Shown: positions 50,901 to 63,672 of the stretch, one piece after another
Numbering within the stretch: position 1 is the first letter of the stretch
How the letters are laid out: every line of letters starts with the position of its first letter
Source of the DNA: Dillenia suffruticosa
Lineage: Eukaryota > Streptophyta > Magnoliopsida > Dilleniales > Dilleniaceae
Length of the DNA stretch: 64,000 bases
Direction of reading: 5' to 3'
Assembly: GCA_033439265.1 (NCBI GenBank)
Contig: JAVTVX010000035.1
Span: forward strand, 5,994,001 to 6,058,000
Program-made: the position numbers and the translations under genes
The notes under the pieces: model-generated
Seen by the model: the letters and a program-made list of their open reading frames with translations, nothing else
Database searches by the model: none
What the model was told of the DNA's origin: nothing

Positions 50901-51427
50901 CCACAAACCATCTGTGGAACTAGTGAGGATGATGCTGAACTAATTACTTCAACCTAAAGCAACATGCAATTGAATTTGAATATGTATGAACATCAATATC
51001 CAAGAAAACGATTGGTTTGACGATCTTCTTAAATAAGCTCCTATTTGATAAACATAAATGATCTTTATTTGTAATCAGTTTCGATACAGTAATAAGAGAG
51101 GTTATCATTTTTATAAGTTTATCATAGTTTTTACACATGGGAATTCACAATTTAGTGCGCCAATATCATTAAAACTAGGGGAGGAATATATTAACCATAA
51201 CAACAACAATCATTCATGTAATCAAATGCAGGACATGCAAAACCACTAGTATTTTACCTTTGAGCCAAACTATTGAACTTCCTCAACCAACTGAAAACAA
51301 AGATCCCAACGCATTGTAAGAAGATTGGCGAAATTTACTCTGAAAAGTTTGCATCTTCAATATGAAAAACTAACGAGCAACAAGCTGCCAGCTGAAACAA
51401 TCATGCATATGATACTACAACTAAAAT

Positions 51428-51482
51428 GAAGGTGCAGCAATGAAAATATAGAGCAGCAATGAAAATATAGAGTAGCAATGCA
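51428..51482. repeat. Three-copy short tandem repeat, about 20 bp
   Basis: 'agcaatgaaaatataga' recurs about three times inside the importin-11 pseudogene, at the spot where the QDM exon sequence breaks down. It may mark a replication-slippage lesion. Confidence 0.7.
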
Positions 51483-54400
51483 TCTTAGACATGAAAGAAA
51501 GAAATAGTCTCCCAAGGCATTCCCTGACATGTCTTGAAGCAATCTGATCAAAGCATGATATACTGCTCGCTTTGTATCATCTTCCATCTGTCATGAGAAA
51601 TAAAAAGATCAGAGGTAAAAATGAGGATAAAAAAGCTTTCACTTTGAAATTTAAAATCTGATAAATTCTGACAGAAAGGTCTTTGATCTGTTTTTTTTTT
51701 TTTCTCTGTAAATTTAGATATGTGCTTAGCATCACACAAAATTATGCAGTAAGCACAACTCTTCTAAACCGGAAGACAAGATCATTCAGTAGACAGGTAA
51801 GAGATATGATGCCTCCGACCCAACGAGAACCTCTGTAGATAAATTTCAATCTTCTAAACCAGGTTGATGCCCGTGACGCAAAATTATTGCATCCTTGCTT
51901 AACCCAATTCCATATAAATGCTTATTCCATGTACCTTTCCAATAAGTTACCCTGAAGATAGATTTGCAACATCAAGATCCAATAGCTAAAAAGTTTCATG
52001 CTTACGGCAAACCTAGCATGAGTTCATTAGAAGCAAAAAAGGCCATGAAGCAGTGCAAACTCTTGGACCATGGCTATTTATTACAAAAGCAAGATTAACT
52101 CGCACCATCGTCAGCACTATCAACTCCAGAGTATACACTCCAAAGTCAAAAGGCACAATTGTGTTTCTCCTATGCAACTCTCAACAGGAAACTAGTGATC
52201 GAACAAGGAGAAGTTTAAGAGTTGTATTACCTCAGACACACAATGTCCTAGTAACAGGGCAACCTTTCTATGAATAATCCACATATTCGGATGGTCACTT
52301 GTTAGTTCATGGGACAGTGCACCACTAAACCTGCAATTAAGTCATTCAAGAAAGCCATCATATTTACATTCACATTGGCATTAGGACCATTTCCAAGCAA
52401 GCAAATTAAGTCGCAATTAGTCATTCTAGAATGTAAGCACCAAAACAACTCAAAGAATCAACATCATCTATATTACTTCAGAGAAGTACCTGTCTTTAAA
52501 GCTTAGGTAATTTGAGAGCTCATAATAAACATATGCAGCAACTCCAGAAGCATCATACTTGAGCAGCATGCCAGGAGTAAATTCCTGTTACTGAAGCTGG
52601 GCATCCATTCATAGCCTCCTGGAGAATGGACACCACCACAGGTTCTAGCAGCTGCAATAACAACCAATGTCACAGTGAAGTGCAAACATCTACCCTCGGT
52701 AAACTGGCTGAACACAAAGACAATACTGTTAAGCCACCTGACTATGGGTTTCAATGTATAGAGCTTCTGCCTAAGTTTCACTGTCCATTAAATCATATCC
52801 TGCTCATGATGAAATTGTTCAGGATTTTGGTACCACTCCTCCAAATCACTTGCAGTTAGTACAAAATATCTGTTAAAGAAGTAAGACCTCAAACTAAGCA
52901 ACAATATTTCTGAAGACAAAACAAAGTATAACAGAAATAAAAATCACTGTTTAAACAACATATGAGTTTAATTTGTAGGCAGTTAATGATCTTTTTGCAT
53001 GATAACAACAAAAAAAGAGAGAATACAACTTTGCTTGGACTAAAATGCTTGTAGAACTTTATAAAATTATCACCAAAGGCATCATATGATCAGAACCGCT
53101 ATCTTACACTTAATAACAATCAAATAGTCATATGACATCCCACTGCTGAATGACAACTCCGCATTAAAAACCCAAATGGCTCAGCCTTGCCCTCTTCATG
53201 ATGTGTAAGTATGGAGGGTCAAACAATACAAATATCAATAGAACCAAAAAATAATTATAAAAATAAAATATTGCCCTTGAATTAATTATCAAGAGATCAG
53301 TAAAAAGATTGATCTACATAGGATTATCAGATGTGGCAGATGCAATATGTCCAAGCTTCCTCATTCCAAAATAGCCCACAGAAAGACAGAAGAGAGAAAC
53401 AGAATGATGGAAGAATAAGAATGCTAATTACCTTCTTATCAGTATGTTGCATAGTAATATGGCAAAGAGGAGAGGCACGGACACCAACAACAACATGCAA
53501 AATAACCTAATCAATATTCAAACAGAAACATCTCATTCTCAGAAAGTCTGTGATCTTGTTCAAACAGAAGTCCATAACAGGTAGAAGAATGCACCAATCA
53601 CCGAAGGAATAAGGATATGGGCATTGTTTTGCAATCAAAACCTTCATCAATTTGACACACTCCTTCCACATGAAATCCCAGAATTTAGCATGCCGCTCCT
53701 GAAGAGATGAATTTGGGCATCAAATATCATCAACATGCAAAATAATCTCAATATTAATGTAATCTTGGCTCTAATTCTGAACAAAGTTCTCATGATTGAA
53801 ACTAAGGAAAAATACGTTCCAGTTTGCAAAAATTAATTGACAGGAGAACACATCAATGCCATTTCATTCTCCAGATACTAAGTTTTCAAAACTTAACGGA
53901 ATCCATAAAGCTAAAATAAGTAGCATACTACCAAATTAAAACTGAAACATTTCAGGCTTGGCATCCTACACCAATAAATTCGGCTGGTTGACTTTTAAGC
54001 TTGACACTGAAAATCCAACATTCGCCATATATAACCAATTTAATCTTTAATTTAGTTTTATCTGAAAATGGATTTAAAATTTGTATATTGTTTTTTAACG
54101 TTAAATTAATTGTACATGCCATTATACAAATCCATCATTGTTATTCCTTAAGAAGGAAGACACTAGCAGTAATTATCCAGCATTGAAGATTGCCAAGTCC
54201 ATAGAAAATCCTTTCATGTAAATGCATCTGGCATAGAGAGTATAGGCGCCAACCTCAAAACTAAAGGATATTATAACACACGCTGGCACTAGATAGCAAC
54301 ACTGAAGTAGAACAACATTCATGACCTCTCACCCCCACCTCAAAAGAAAAGAGTTAACACTTAATGGGAAAATGTACAAAAAAAAAGTGTCCCTCGGTTT

Positions 54401-55019
54401 AGATATAACACTAACCTAGTGGTAAAATCAACAATCCCCCCCCCCAAAAAAAATCCAATGAGAAACAAACCAATAAGGCACTGAGGAGAATTTCCTTTGT
54501 AGATGGAAAAGAAATCTCATCAAGAGAACTAAGAAAGACGAGATGAAACAGTAAATACATTCATATTTCTTACAGATTCAAGTAATTCTGGGGAAAAGAA
54601 GGCTGATACCAAGAGTTAATACCATTCTTTGGGATAATCAATGCAGGCAATTTTTGAAATAAGCACAGCCAACATAGTAGCTATCAGTTTGCAATGAAAA
54701 AAGAGAAAAAATTTAATAAAGGAAATAATTCTAGTTCTTTTACATAGAGTAAATAAGAAACAAAGGCAACAGTAACTAAGCAGAGGAAAATGGAAAATTA
54801 GCAATAGAATTGACAAGGAAAATAAACTTTGTTTACACCTGATGATTCTCTTCCGGCAAGTGCGACAACAGTTTCTAACTTAGATGCACTTTCTCCTCAT
54901 TACTGATCCCCCTGCATTTGTCTACAATGTTATCAAATCAACAAACGGATGTAATGAAGAAGACTCTGGCATTGAAGAAAATCAAGACCAAAAATACGTA
55001 AAACAATAAAATCAAACCT

Positions 55020-55140
55020 GGACAGGAAGTGAAACCGCCGCAAAGAGAAGGCGAGCGAATAGACGAGTGCAAACCAAGTAAACAGAGATCAATATCCACA
55101 GCACATATCTAGGAAATCTATCGAAACCTATACACAATTT
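55020..55140 (-). other. 5'UTR-like stretch near the importin-11 remnant
   Basis: On the minus strand a pyrimidine-rich, moderately GC-rich stretch ends at CTGTCCAG/GTTTGATT, a good donor, about 110 bp before the GISNEE exon. It may be a leader exon of the pseudogene or unrelated. It contains no ATG-led frame resembling the importin N-terminus. Confidence 0.25.
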
Positions 55141-55189
55141 TTTTCCTGATCCCAATGCAACAATTGAAGGAGACCATAATCTACTCTAC

Positions 55190-56979
55190 AATAGGCTTCC
55201 AAGAACATTAGCATCTTATTTAGCAGTTCTGCAATTATATAAGGCTGCCTGTCTCTTTCTTAACTTTTTTGTTGGAATAGTGCCCTCACGATGAAACCCA
55301 GATGAGTTAATGTTATCACCACTGAGATAAACAGAAAGATTTAGGGAAGAAAGCTGAGGTATACAATTTTCATATTTGCATTCACCGAAAAATATAAGCT
55401 TTTGCTCAAAGAATCTCACCTGAACTCCTCCTCACTGAAGTCATCATCCCCGCCCATCAATACACTTGTGCAAACATAACATCATAAAACAAATCAGGTT
55501 GATACACATTGATACAACTGATTACCAAATTTACAATTAAACAAATCTGATAAGAAGCTGAGTTCATACCTTAGGATCTGGTCAAGTTTCTCAAGGACTT
55601 GTGGCACCCTGAGAGTCAGAATAATTGAAAGAGCTAGACCAATAGTCTTCCTTTTTATGGATGTTACATGATCAACCAATAGTCTTCCTTTGTAAGTCCA
55701 AAAAATTTTGCACCAGTAACTTATGCGTACAGGATAGAAGTTAACTTTAGAAATATAATACACCATAAACATACCAATTCCCTTGTACTTTGCTCCACCC
55801 CCGAACGAACCAATGAAAAGACATCCTCTATTTAGAGACGATTATAGCCTTCTTCACTAATGGTATTACAGTTATGACAACTTCCACTTTTAAAATCAAT
55901 ATGATTATTAGCTTGTATTCCATATAAAAGGAATTTTGTGTTCCTTTATTACATAATAAATATAAAGAACTCTAATTTATATATAGGAAAGTCCATAAAT
56001 CATTTCATACGCCATGAAATCCCCTCCATCTTAACCATGAAGCAGTATAAGATGAAGGGGAAAAAAAGAAAACAAACCTCCAATTATTTTGCAAAGGATT
56101 TGTTCATTTTGAAAATTCAATACACAGAAACAGACACACACAAACAAGGAGAAGAGAAGAATACGGACACATAAGTTGCAATCATTCATTTTCTCATACA
56201 GAAAAGTGAGTAAGGTGACATTCCAGGCTAGAATAGCTGCAGTAGATGCTTTAACAGCAGTCTTGGAAGGAACACAGTCTTCTCCTCCACTCAAACACAT
56301 CACTATCAGTTTCTGCCAATATCCAACTAAAACAACCAATTGTAGTTGCCTTTTTGTCGAGGATGATTTCAGATATAAAATATTTGACAATCAATAAGTA
56401 CACAGCAAATAACTTGGCACCTGAAGAGTACTGCTGATCAATGGCGGTACCTCCACGGGGAAAAACTACAAGAGGGAGGCAGCAAACCAACGTGATATTC
56501 ATAGTCCAATGGGATCCAAAGTTGGCACTCTGAAGTGAAACAGCAAATATACCACTATCTAGTTGGGCACCTATTATAAATTCTACATAATTATGCTTGG
56601 TCCCGTTCCCCCAACACCCTTAGAGGCCCTTATTTATAGTATTTGATGTTTGAGTCAAAAGTCTTCATATGTGGTCGATTTATCAGTCCATAGCAATGGT
56701 AGCATTTGCTGGCTCAACAAAGTGATTGTTTTCCATAATTTAGTGGAATGACATATATTAAGGATCATATATCAAACAAAAATGTTACCGGTCAAAATAT
56801 ATTTTTTCTTCCCACTTGTCAAGGTCTGTCACACAGTACCATCAACCAGAAAAGTGCCCATATGACAAAGTCTGATAAAATATGAGAAATAGTGGGCTAA
56901 CTCCATGGGCAGCTGTCTATTAAAACAATTTGGGCCAAGAGGTGTCGACATAACATGGTGCAATAAACAGTGAATAATC
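55190..56979 (-). pseudogene. Duplicated importin-11 3' exons, right copy
   Basis: Exons recognised are 56465-56421 (FFPVEVPPLISSTLQ), about 56315-56225 (KLIVMCLSGGEDC to AAILAW, then cut), about 55665-55570 (RKTIGLALSIILTLR, VPQVLEKLDQIL), about 55465-55420 (VCTSVLMGGDDDFSEEE) and 55321 to about 55248 (SGDNINSSGFHREG). They are closer to the functional protein than the left copy. They lie upstream of the 5' exons of the pseudogene, so they cannot belong to it in normal order. No last exon and no promoter are attached. The acceptor before VCTS has lost its AG in both copies, so that lesion is older than the duplication. Confidence 0.85.
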
Positions 56980-57399
56980 TGGACCAAGGGCCGAAACTAG
57001 GGAATGCGCGGAAAATATATATTTTCATTTTTGCATAACCAATCATATCATCGATTCTAAAGAGGTACATTCATCAACTTTATATCCTAACAAAAATCAT
57101 CGGTAATACTCATCAAGATTATATACTATAAGATGTTCAACCATACAAACATTTCTGTAATCCCTCTTTAATTGTGAAATTTCAACTAACAGTTCAACTG
57201 CAAGTTCCAGGGGGAAGAGAGATGGCAATCATTTTCAAAACCTTTGATCGCCTTCTGAATTAGGGTTTTCAGATCTACTAATAGTAGCCAAAAATTATAT
57301 GTATGCAGAGAGAGAGAATGTGATCAGGATGCATAACAAACTTTAATATTTTAATCCTAGAAACGCTTTCTGTAGTCCCTTGAAATTTCAACGAACAGT

Positions 57400-58450
57400 A
57401 AACAAACTCACGATATCAAAGGCCCAAAGACTCCATTGGCAAACTCTTTCAGATCAAACCGAACAACGACTCCATTGGCAAGAGAAAAAGTTCATATCAA
57501 AGGCCCAAAGAGAACAAGAGAAATTCTTATTCTCCTAAGCCCCAAGAACAATCTCACTCCCTCTCTCCCTCTCTCCCTCTCTCTGATTTCAAGAAAACCC
57601 AAGATAAGAGATGATGAGTTCAGCCTCTAACGGCTATTTAAGTCTCATTCTTGACTATGATTTTCCTTTAATGCCCTTTGACGGATTCAAAGAAGACTCT
57701 AAACCGACTTCAGCCTCTAACGGTTACTTTACGTCTCATTTTCTTCCATCATTTTCCTTTTATACCCTTTGACCGAGCTTGCTATCTCTCTCTCTCTCTT
57801 AACCTTTTTTGGGATTTTGTCAAATCTCTCTCCCTCTTACCTTTTCTTTACCAACACTTTTTCTCGGATTTTTTATGAAAATAATGTTAATTTTATTCAA
57901 AATTATTTAAATAATATTACTTTTTTATTTCAAGTTTAGTGATGCCGTTTAAAATCACGATATTTACTGTTCATATAACCCATTATAAAAAAAAATTGAT
58001 ATTGTGATCTCATACCATGATATTTACCGTTTATTATGTTAAATTAAAAAAAAATTAAAAAATTGATGTTGTAAACACGGACTGCGACATCTTCATTACA
58101 CCCTAGGTGCTGGTGTCCTTAGCTCGGCCGGCTGCTTGTGATGCATCCTTCACCTTGCGCACTTAGGGTTCTATCGCTTAAATGAGAGAAGAAAGTGTTT
58201 TTTTTTTTTTAGGGTTCCATTGGTAGAGAGAGAACGAGAGGGAGACGGAAATTGAAAATGAGAAGAGAGTTAGGGTTTTCTTAGTGTAGCCCAATGAAGT
58301 CGTGGTCTAGGATTGCGTAATTGATGTCACGATCCAAAACCACAACATCATTTTTTTTAAAAAAATTACCATTAGTAATGTCGCGGTCTCACACTAAGAT
58401 ATCATTATTTTGGGGTAATGGGCAATATTAACAGTGGATGACACGGTCTC
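57400..58450. repeat. Cluster of small local duplications
   Basis: Several short modules occur twice: 'atatcaaaggcccaaag' and 'gactccattggcaa' (57413-57510); 'ttcagcctctaacggtta'-like units about 89 bp apart (57618 and 57707); 'atgatatttaccgttt'-like units (57957 and 58016); and 'gcggtctcacac'-like units (58383 and 58442). CT runs lie at 57560-57582 and 57785-57800. No gene was recognised. Confidence 0.5.
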
Positions 58451-60007
58451 ACTAGAATTGAAAAAAAAAAAAAACCAACTCTATTTAAATAATTTTGAAT
58501 AAAAATAACATTATTTTCGTAAAAACTTCACTTTTTTCACAGATTTATACTTTTTTTCTCATCCTAAAATACATATTTGTCACTTATAATTTTCCCATTT
58601 AAAATATTAGATTAATTAAATTGATATTTTTTATTGCAAAAATTGACTTCTACCTGCAAAATAATATTTTTATAAAGAGTATATAAATAAAATAAAACAA
58701 AATATAGATAAATTAGAGTTAGGTGAAATAATGCCAATTTTAAGGGACCATTTCTTGTAATTTGAAAAATTGCCCGTCAAAGACAAAAATAATCACACAT
58801 GATATTTAATACAATTTCATTTATTAATAAAATGATCCAAGTTAAATTATGTATTAAATCATATAAATATACCATTCACATAATTTCTAATATAAATGAA
58901 GATTTATAAATTTTCAATTTTCTATATCAGATGAGAGATGATGATTGCTCCTTTGTTCTCTCTATATGTAAGAATCGTTAATATTGATACGGGGAGAAAT
59001 TCTTTCGGTTTGGTTTAGTTGATGTATGAGATTTTTTATATAATTTATTATATCATGTTATATTAAGCCAATGATTAGTATTTATATCGATGTCATAATA
59101 ACATAAGAATTAAATTATTATAAATTTTAAATTTAAATATTCAACTATTGCATTTTAATATTTAAAAAATTAATTGTAAATTTTTTGTAAACCGTAAGAA
59201 TTAAAAAAATAATTTTTAAGGGCACATAAAAGGGAAAAAAAACTGCTTGACTAGAAAATGGGGGCAGCAAAATCAGCACGAGGAAAACATCTAGGAGATT
59301 GTGAAAGCACCTCACTGTCTGAATGTGAATGAAGATCGGTAAGGGCCACTAGCAACACCTTTTCCAGAACTTGCCAAATCAAAAGGCTTGAAGGCACCAA
59401 TCGGGGATCTACTCGAAAACTTTGCCCCACTTAACACCAAAACCACTAGTACTGAACTTGACCTTTCAATTCAATCAGGGTCATGCTTCATCCAAAAATC
59501 TATGGTCCACCGTCCATCCTCGGACTGACCTCACCCCACCCCCAATCTTAAGCAACTATCACATTGGTCGGATGAGAGAAAAGAGGGAAAGGACAGGCAC
59601 GGAGATATCAATTTCATGAACAAAACTACCTTTTTCTTGGGTGCACATAGAGTAAACGCATGCCGAGGAGGGTGCTTTCCTTTTTTCCTTTTTTTTTTCA
59701 TTGCATTTCTCAATCTCAACGTGGTTGTAGTCGTCGCTCTCTCTCAAAATAGCATTCTTTTTGCAAAGATCGGAGTATCATTCTCATGGTAATCGTGCAA
59801 TTAATCGTGTCCAAAATTGTAGTTTTCAAGTAGGAAGGACAAGGAGGTCCAGTTTTAGGGAGATTAAAACCTGAAATGAAATTGCAACATAAAAATCATC
59901 ATTGAGAAACCTTTGCACGAGGTTAAGTTCCTCATCCGCAGATGGGATGACTCTGGATTATGTGAGACCCAATCTGTGCGGACGTAGAATCGAAAATAAT
60001 TTTCACC
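58451..60007. other. Intergenic, no gene recognised
   Basis: 58480-59220 is very AT-rich. 59260-59620 is less so and gives an open frame without known motifs. No repeats or splice-supported exons were found. Confidence 0.4.
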
Positions 60008-60622
60008 AAAAAAAAAAGAATCGAAAATAATATTGATATTATTATTTTTATTCGAATCCTAGAAATATTAAAAATGATTTTTAGAAAATCTTTTTTTAAA
60101 ATTGATTTTATTGAATTCGATTTTTAAAAAAATAATTTTTATAAAATTTAGAAAATAATAAAAATAGTAAAAAAAAATTGATTTTTAAGTTAAATTCTGA
60201 AAAATAGATTTCAAAGTCAACATTATGATAGTCAGAAGAAATTAAGATTTCTGGGCTCAAAGCAAATCATAATATTGACTTTCAAATGTCGCCTATTATC
60301 TACATGACCATCATAATGTTTCCTAGTGTGTACATGACCATCATCATGTTGCCTACATGACTATCATAATTATAATTTGAAATTATTTTAAAGTTTTAAA
60401 TGTTGCCCACTGTGTACATGACTATCATAATGTTGACCGAAAATGATTTGAAGTCGATATTTATTGACTTCAGACACCATTTTTTTGTTTTTTATTATTT
60501 TCAAAGCTATTTTGAGAAAATTAATTTTAAAAAAATGATTTTCTGAAAATCGCTTTTAACATTTTTGTGGTGTGGTTCAAATAGAAACAATGATATCAAA
60601 ATCATTTTCAATTCTTTTTTGA
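60008..60622. mobile_element. Long-TIR foldback/MITE element, about 615 bp
   Basis: The left 110 bp (about 60008-60115) and the right 110 bp (about 60515-60622) are inverted copies of each other: 'aaaaaagaatcgaaaataat', 'attgatatta', 'ttattcgaatcc' and 'agaaaatctttttttaaaat' all have reverse-complement partners on the right. The interior contains a tandem repeat of 'tacatgaccatcataatgtt' (60300-60440). No transposase frame is present. A truncated relative lies at 42790-43045. Confidence 0.75.
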
Positions 60623-61693
60623 TATCAATATTAATAAAAACAAAGATATCGATATTTTTAAGCAAAATAACCCAAATTTGTGCTCATTCTTTTTTTTTTT
60701 TCCTTAAAAACATTAACAAATTTGAACATCTTTTGCAATTGCAACAAATTTAAACTTAAAATTTGCCCATATGTTTATTAGAATATGGATAATTTGGTTA
60801 TTGGGGGTATACAAAAAATTAATGATATATTTTTAAAATTAATATATTAAAATTTTATGAGATTGAAGATTTAATTTTAGAGATTTGGAAGCAAATTCTT
60901 CTTCTACATATGTTTCATTAATATTTTGTTAACCTATGATATATTTTTTAAATGACAATAGATAGAATTAGATACAAAAGGAAAAAATTATATAAGAAGA
61001 AAAAAAATTAAATGTTTGCAAGAGAATTTTTTTTTTTTTATATAAAAAAAAGAAGATTATGCAAGGAAATTAATAACTTTATATAATTTATAAGTTTGTA
61101 AAAGAATTCGGTTTGTATGAAGTGCCTCGTGAAAGGAACATAGTCTATTGACAAAACTTAAAGATTTAAGTTCAATTCAAATTAAATAGATTTTTAATAA
61201 AAAAATTTATTAATATAATAGTAAATTTAACTCTTTAAAATTAACTTCTGGTTACAAAACCATAGAATTCTTATAAATTTACCAGGGGAAAGACTTCATC
61301 TCCGGCATAAACAGTCGTATTTTGACTTGTCAATAACCATCAGAAAAGTAACTCCCATTCCTTGTAGATTGTTAGGACCGCCCTCTTGGAATGGTAGAAA
61401 GACAGCACTCAAGATTAGGAGAGAGACAGTCTGAGAGAACAAATGTGTGGTTAGAGAGTGTTCAACATCTAAACATGAAATGCAACGAGTATTAAGTCAA
61501 TCTGATTATATCTACATAAGATGCCCAAGATTCAAAATCCAATTATCTACCATATAATGGATTTCATTCACATTAAGATGACTCGAAAAGCCGGATCTTT
61601 ACACCAAAATGCACCAGAATAGTAAATTCATATTCGTTCATTGACCTTGATGGTGCCTTTACAAAGTTGGCTCTGTTCATGTTTCCTTTCATA
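60623..61693. other. Intergenic, AT-rich
   Basis: No exon was recognised. 61270-61690 lies just beyond the stop codon of the sorting nexin 1 remnant or gene and probably includes its 3'UTR. Confidence 0.4.
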
Positions 61694-62052
61694 TTAAGAT
61701 GAACTGCAGGCTTCAAGTTTAGGGAGGAGACTCCGCCAAGCATCTGCAATGCTATTTGCCAGATTAGCTTGTCCCTTTGCAAATTCATGGAATGCAAGTC
61801 CCGTGTCTAGCATTTTTTGTTCTTGGAAGCCGACAATCTCTTCGTTCATTAGCCTCACAATTGTTTCATATCGCCTAGTTGCTTCCTCACTTTCTGCCTT
61901 CAACTGCACCAAGAATGAATATTACTAATTAGCCTCAACTTTGATAGGAGTACATATTGGGGTGCACCATCGCAATGCAAAGAAATTGTACCTCCTTGTA
62001 TTCGATCTCAGCTTCTCCCACCTTGTCAGAACGAATAAGCATAAGTTTGTCA
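61694..62052 (-). CDS. SNX1: Sorting nexin 1, last two exons (partial)
   Basis: Exons 62052-61992 (DKLMLIRSDKVGEAEIEYKE) and 61903-61694 (LKAESEEATRRYE to RSLLPKLEACSSS, stop TAA) join in frame across a GT-AG intron of 88 bp. They match the C-terminal BAR-domain end of plant sorting nexin 1, a PX-BAR protein that tubulates endosomal membranes with the retromer complex. No stop or frameshift is present. A few usually conserved residues differ (VGFQEQK for VRFQEQK, GQANLAN for GQARLAN). The preceding exons (PX domain and first BAR helices) were not found in the remaining 1.95 kb, which is largely occupied by a transposon. They probably lie beyond the right edge; a 3'-end fragment cannot be excluded. 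Confidence 0.78.
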
Positions 62053-62488
62053 CTGCCAGTACAAGGAAAGTAGAACCCCCATTTTAAATATATATCATGA
62101 GGTGTAACCAACAAAGATGAGCATTTTGTTGAAGGACCAGGCTTAATCATGCAATAAATAAACAGACTGCTAAGTGAAACCATGCGGCATCTGGAACAGT
62201 GCCACCCACTACTAGTGTGTGTTCTACTTCTACACGATATTGTTTAATTAGCTTAATTGTAGACATGCATTGTTCAGTAATTCAGCCCTACAGGAACAAC
62301 ATATGGCCCTGGACGTTACAGCTAGAATTTCCAAAGGAGAACTATACAACATTGGCTTCATTTCACAATTGAGAAAAACAAAATGAACTCAGGAACAAGC
62401 ACGTGATAGAATGCGGAACTCCAGAACAAGCTAGGCCCAAAGGGGCAAAGAAATCTAACTTTTTACCTCTTTTTTTTGGGGGGGGGGG

Positions 62489-63672
62489 GGTTTACCCCAT
62501 ATTAACTTTGGGTCATTTTCATTTTGTCCCCCTCAACTTCTAAATTTTGAGAATATCATCCACTCACCTTCGACATTTAACAAAATTGGTCCCTCCATTC
62601 ATTTATCCAATAAAATTAACTTACTGGTACCATAAATTTTTACAATTTCCCCTGTAAGATTTTACACTTTAGCAAATTATTCCTTTTATGCGGTGCTCCA
62701 TCAATCTATTACAAAATATACAAATTAATATAAACATTAAAATATAGAAAAAATGAAAAATACTGAAACATGAAAAAACAGAACACAAGGATGGGTTGAA
62801 ACCTCAACAACAAACCGATAGCATCACCCATTGGAATGTAGGACACTATTGAGATTTTTTTTCCCTAATTTTCTTTTTGTTAGGATAGTTGTCAATAACT
62901 CTTCTTATTTTATAACCCAAAAAAGAATAGTAAGTATAAATTTTAAAATGGAAACAAAGAAATAATAGTTTGATTCATATTGCAACAATTGACCTCAATT
63001 TAGTTGACCTCTTCATTTATAAATGTTAAAAATTATGGGTTTTAATTAGTTATTCAATAATTAAAAAAAATAAGGAGAGAGGAGAAATGTCTAGAATAAC
63101 TCTCATCAACTTTAAGAATCACCAAACAACATTGTTCTTTCAAAAAATTCAAAATCAACTGAATTTTAAATTTTGCCGTTAAGAAAAAAATTTCTTGTTG
63201 GTATTGATCAATTGCAGAGAGAGATTCAACTTTCTTTTTCTTTTTAGTTTTATTTATTTATTTATTTTTTTTTGCATTTTGTTTTCAGTTTGCTTATTTG
63301 TCTTACTTATTGTTTTTATATCATTTCTTTGCAACCACATTCAATGCATATAAATACAAGTCTTAGTTTTTTATGGGTTGGTGCACAAAAGGTCTAATTT
63401 GCATAATTGAAAATCCAAGGGAGGAAATTCTAAAAGATTGAATTGTGAAAAGTTCCTGGATGGAAGGATCAACTTTGTCAGAACTTAAGTTCCAGGGAGG
63501 ACATTGTCAAAGTTTAAGTTCAAGGGGTAAATTGACAATGACCCAAAGTTCAAGGGGCGATTTTGTAAGAACCTAAGTTCAGGGAAGGACATTGTCCAAG
63601 TTTAAGTTCAAGGGGTAACTAAATTGACAATGACCCAAAGTTTAGGGGGTAGTTTGTATTTTTCCCTATATT
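62489..63672. mobile_element. MULE-like foldback element, about 1.2 kb
   Basis: The left end ('taactttgggtcattttca', 'cccctcaactt') is inverted at the right end (reverse complement 'aaactttgggtcattgtcaa', 'ccccttgaactt'). This terminal sequence is typical of non-autonomous Mutator-like elements in plants. The right arm is internally duplicated as two 88-bp units (63481-63568 and 63569-63658). A G-run of 13 or so precedes the left end. No transposase is encoded. Clear target duplications were not found. Confidence 0.6.

Larger units (their letters stand above)
45787..54911 (-). pseudogene. Importin-11-like karyopherin (KA120) pseudogene
   Basis: Many exons match the plant importin-11 homologue (Arabidopsis At3g08960, KA120), a HEAT-repeat nuclear import receptor. 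In order: 54911-54839 (GISNEEKVHL; in-frame TAG at 54875-54877), about 54690-54623 (MLAVLISKIACIDYPKEW), 53698 to about 53530 (HAKFWDF, CLNKIT), about 52870-52490, 52330-52231, 51587 to about 51250, 50813-50725, about 49750-49577, 49475 to about 49370, 48287-48129 (intact), 47415-47371, about 47274-47050, about 46460-46390, about 46250-46207, about 46120-46030 and 45947-45787 (ends AFAQLKQVLKMS). Lesions include stops after DMI and FSE, frameshifts in the 52.8, 49.7, 47.1, 46.4, 46.1 and 45.9 kb exons, and lost codons in ALYI-VLF. The N-terminal exons and the PELFSVL exon were not found. This is an unprocessed, long-dead duplicate. Confidence 0.88.

Noticed and set aside
57436-57878. Plus-strand frames next to CT runs
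   Set aside because: They fall in locally duplicated, CT-rich sequence with no family features.
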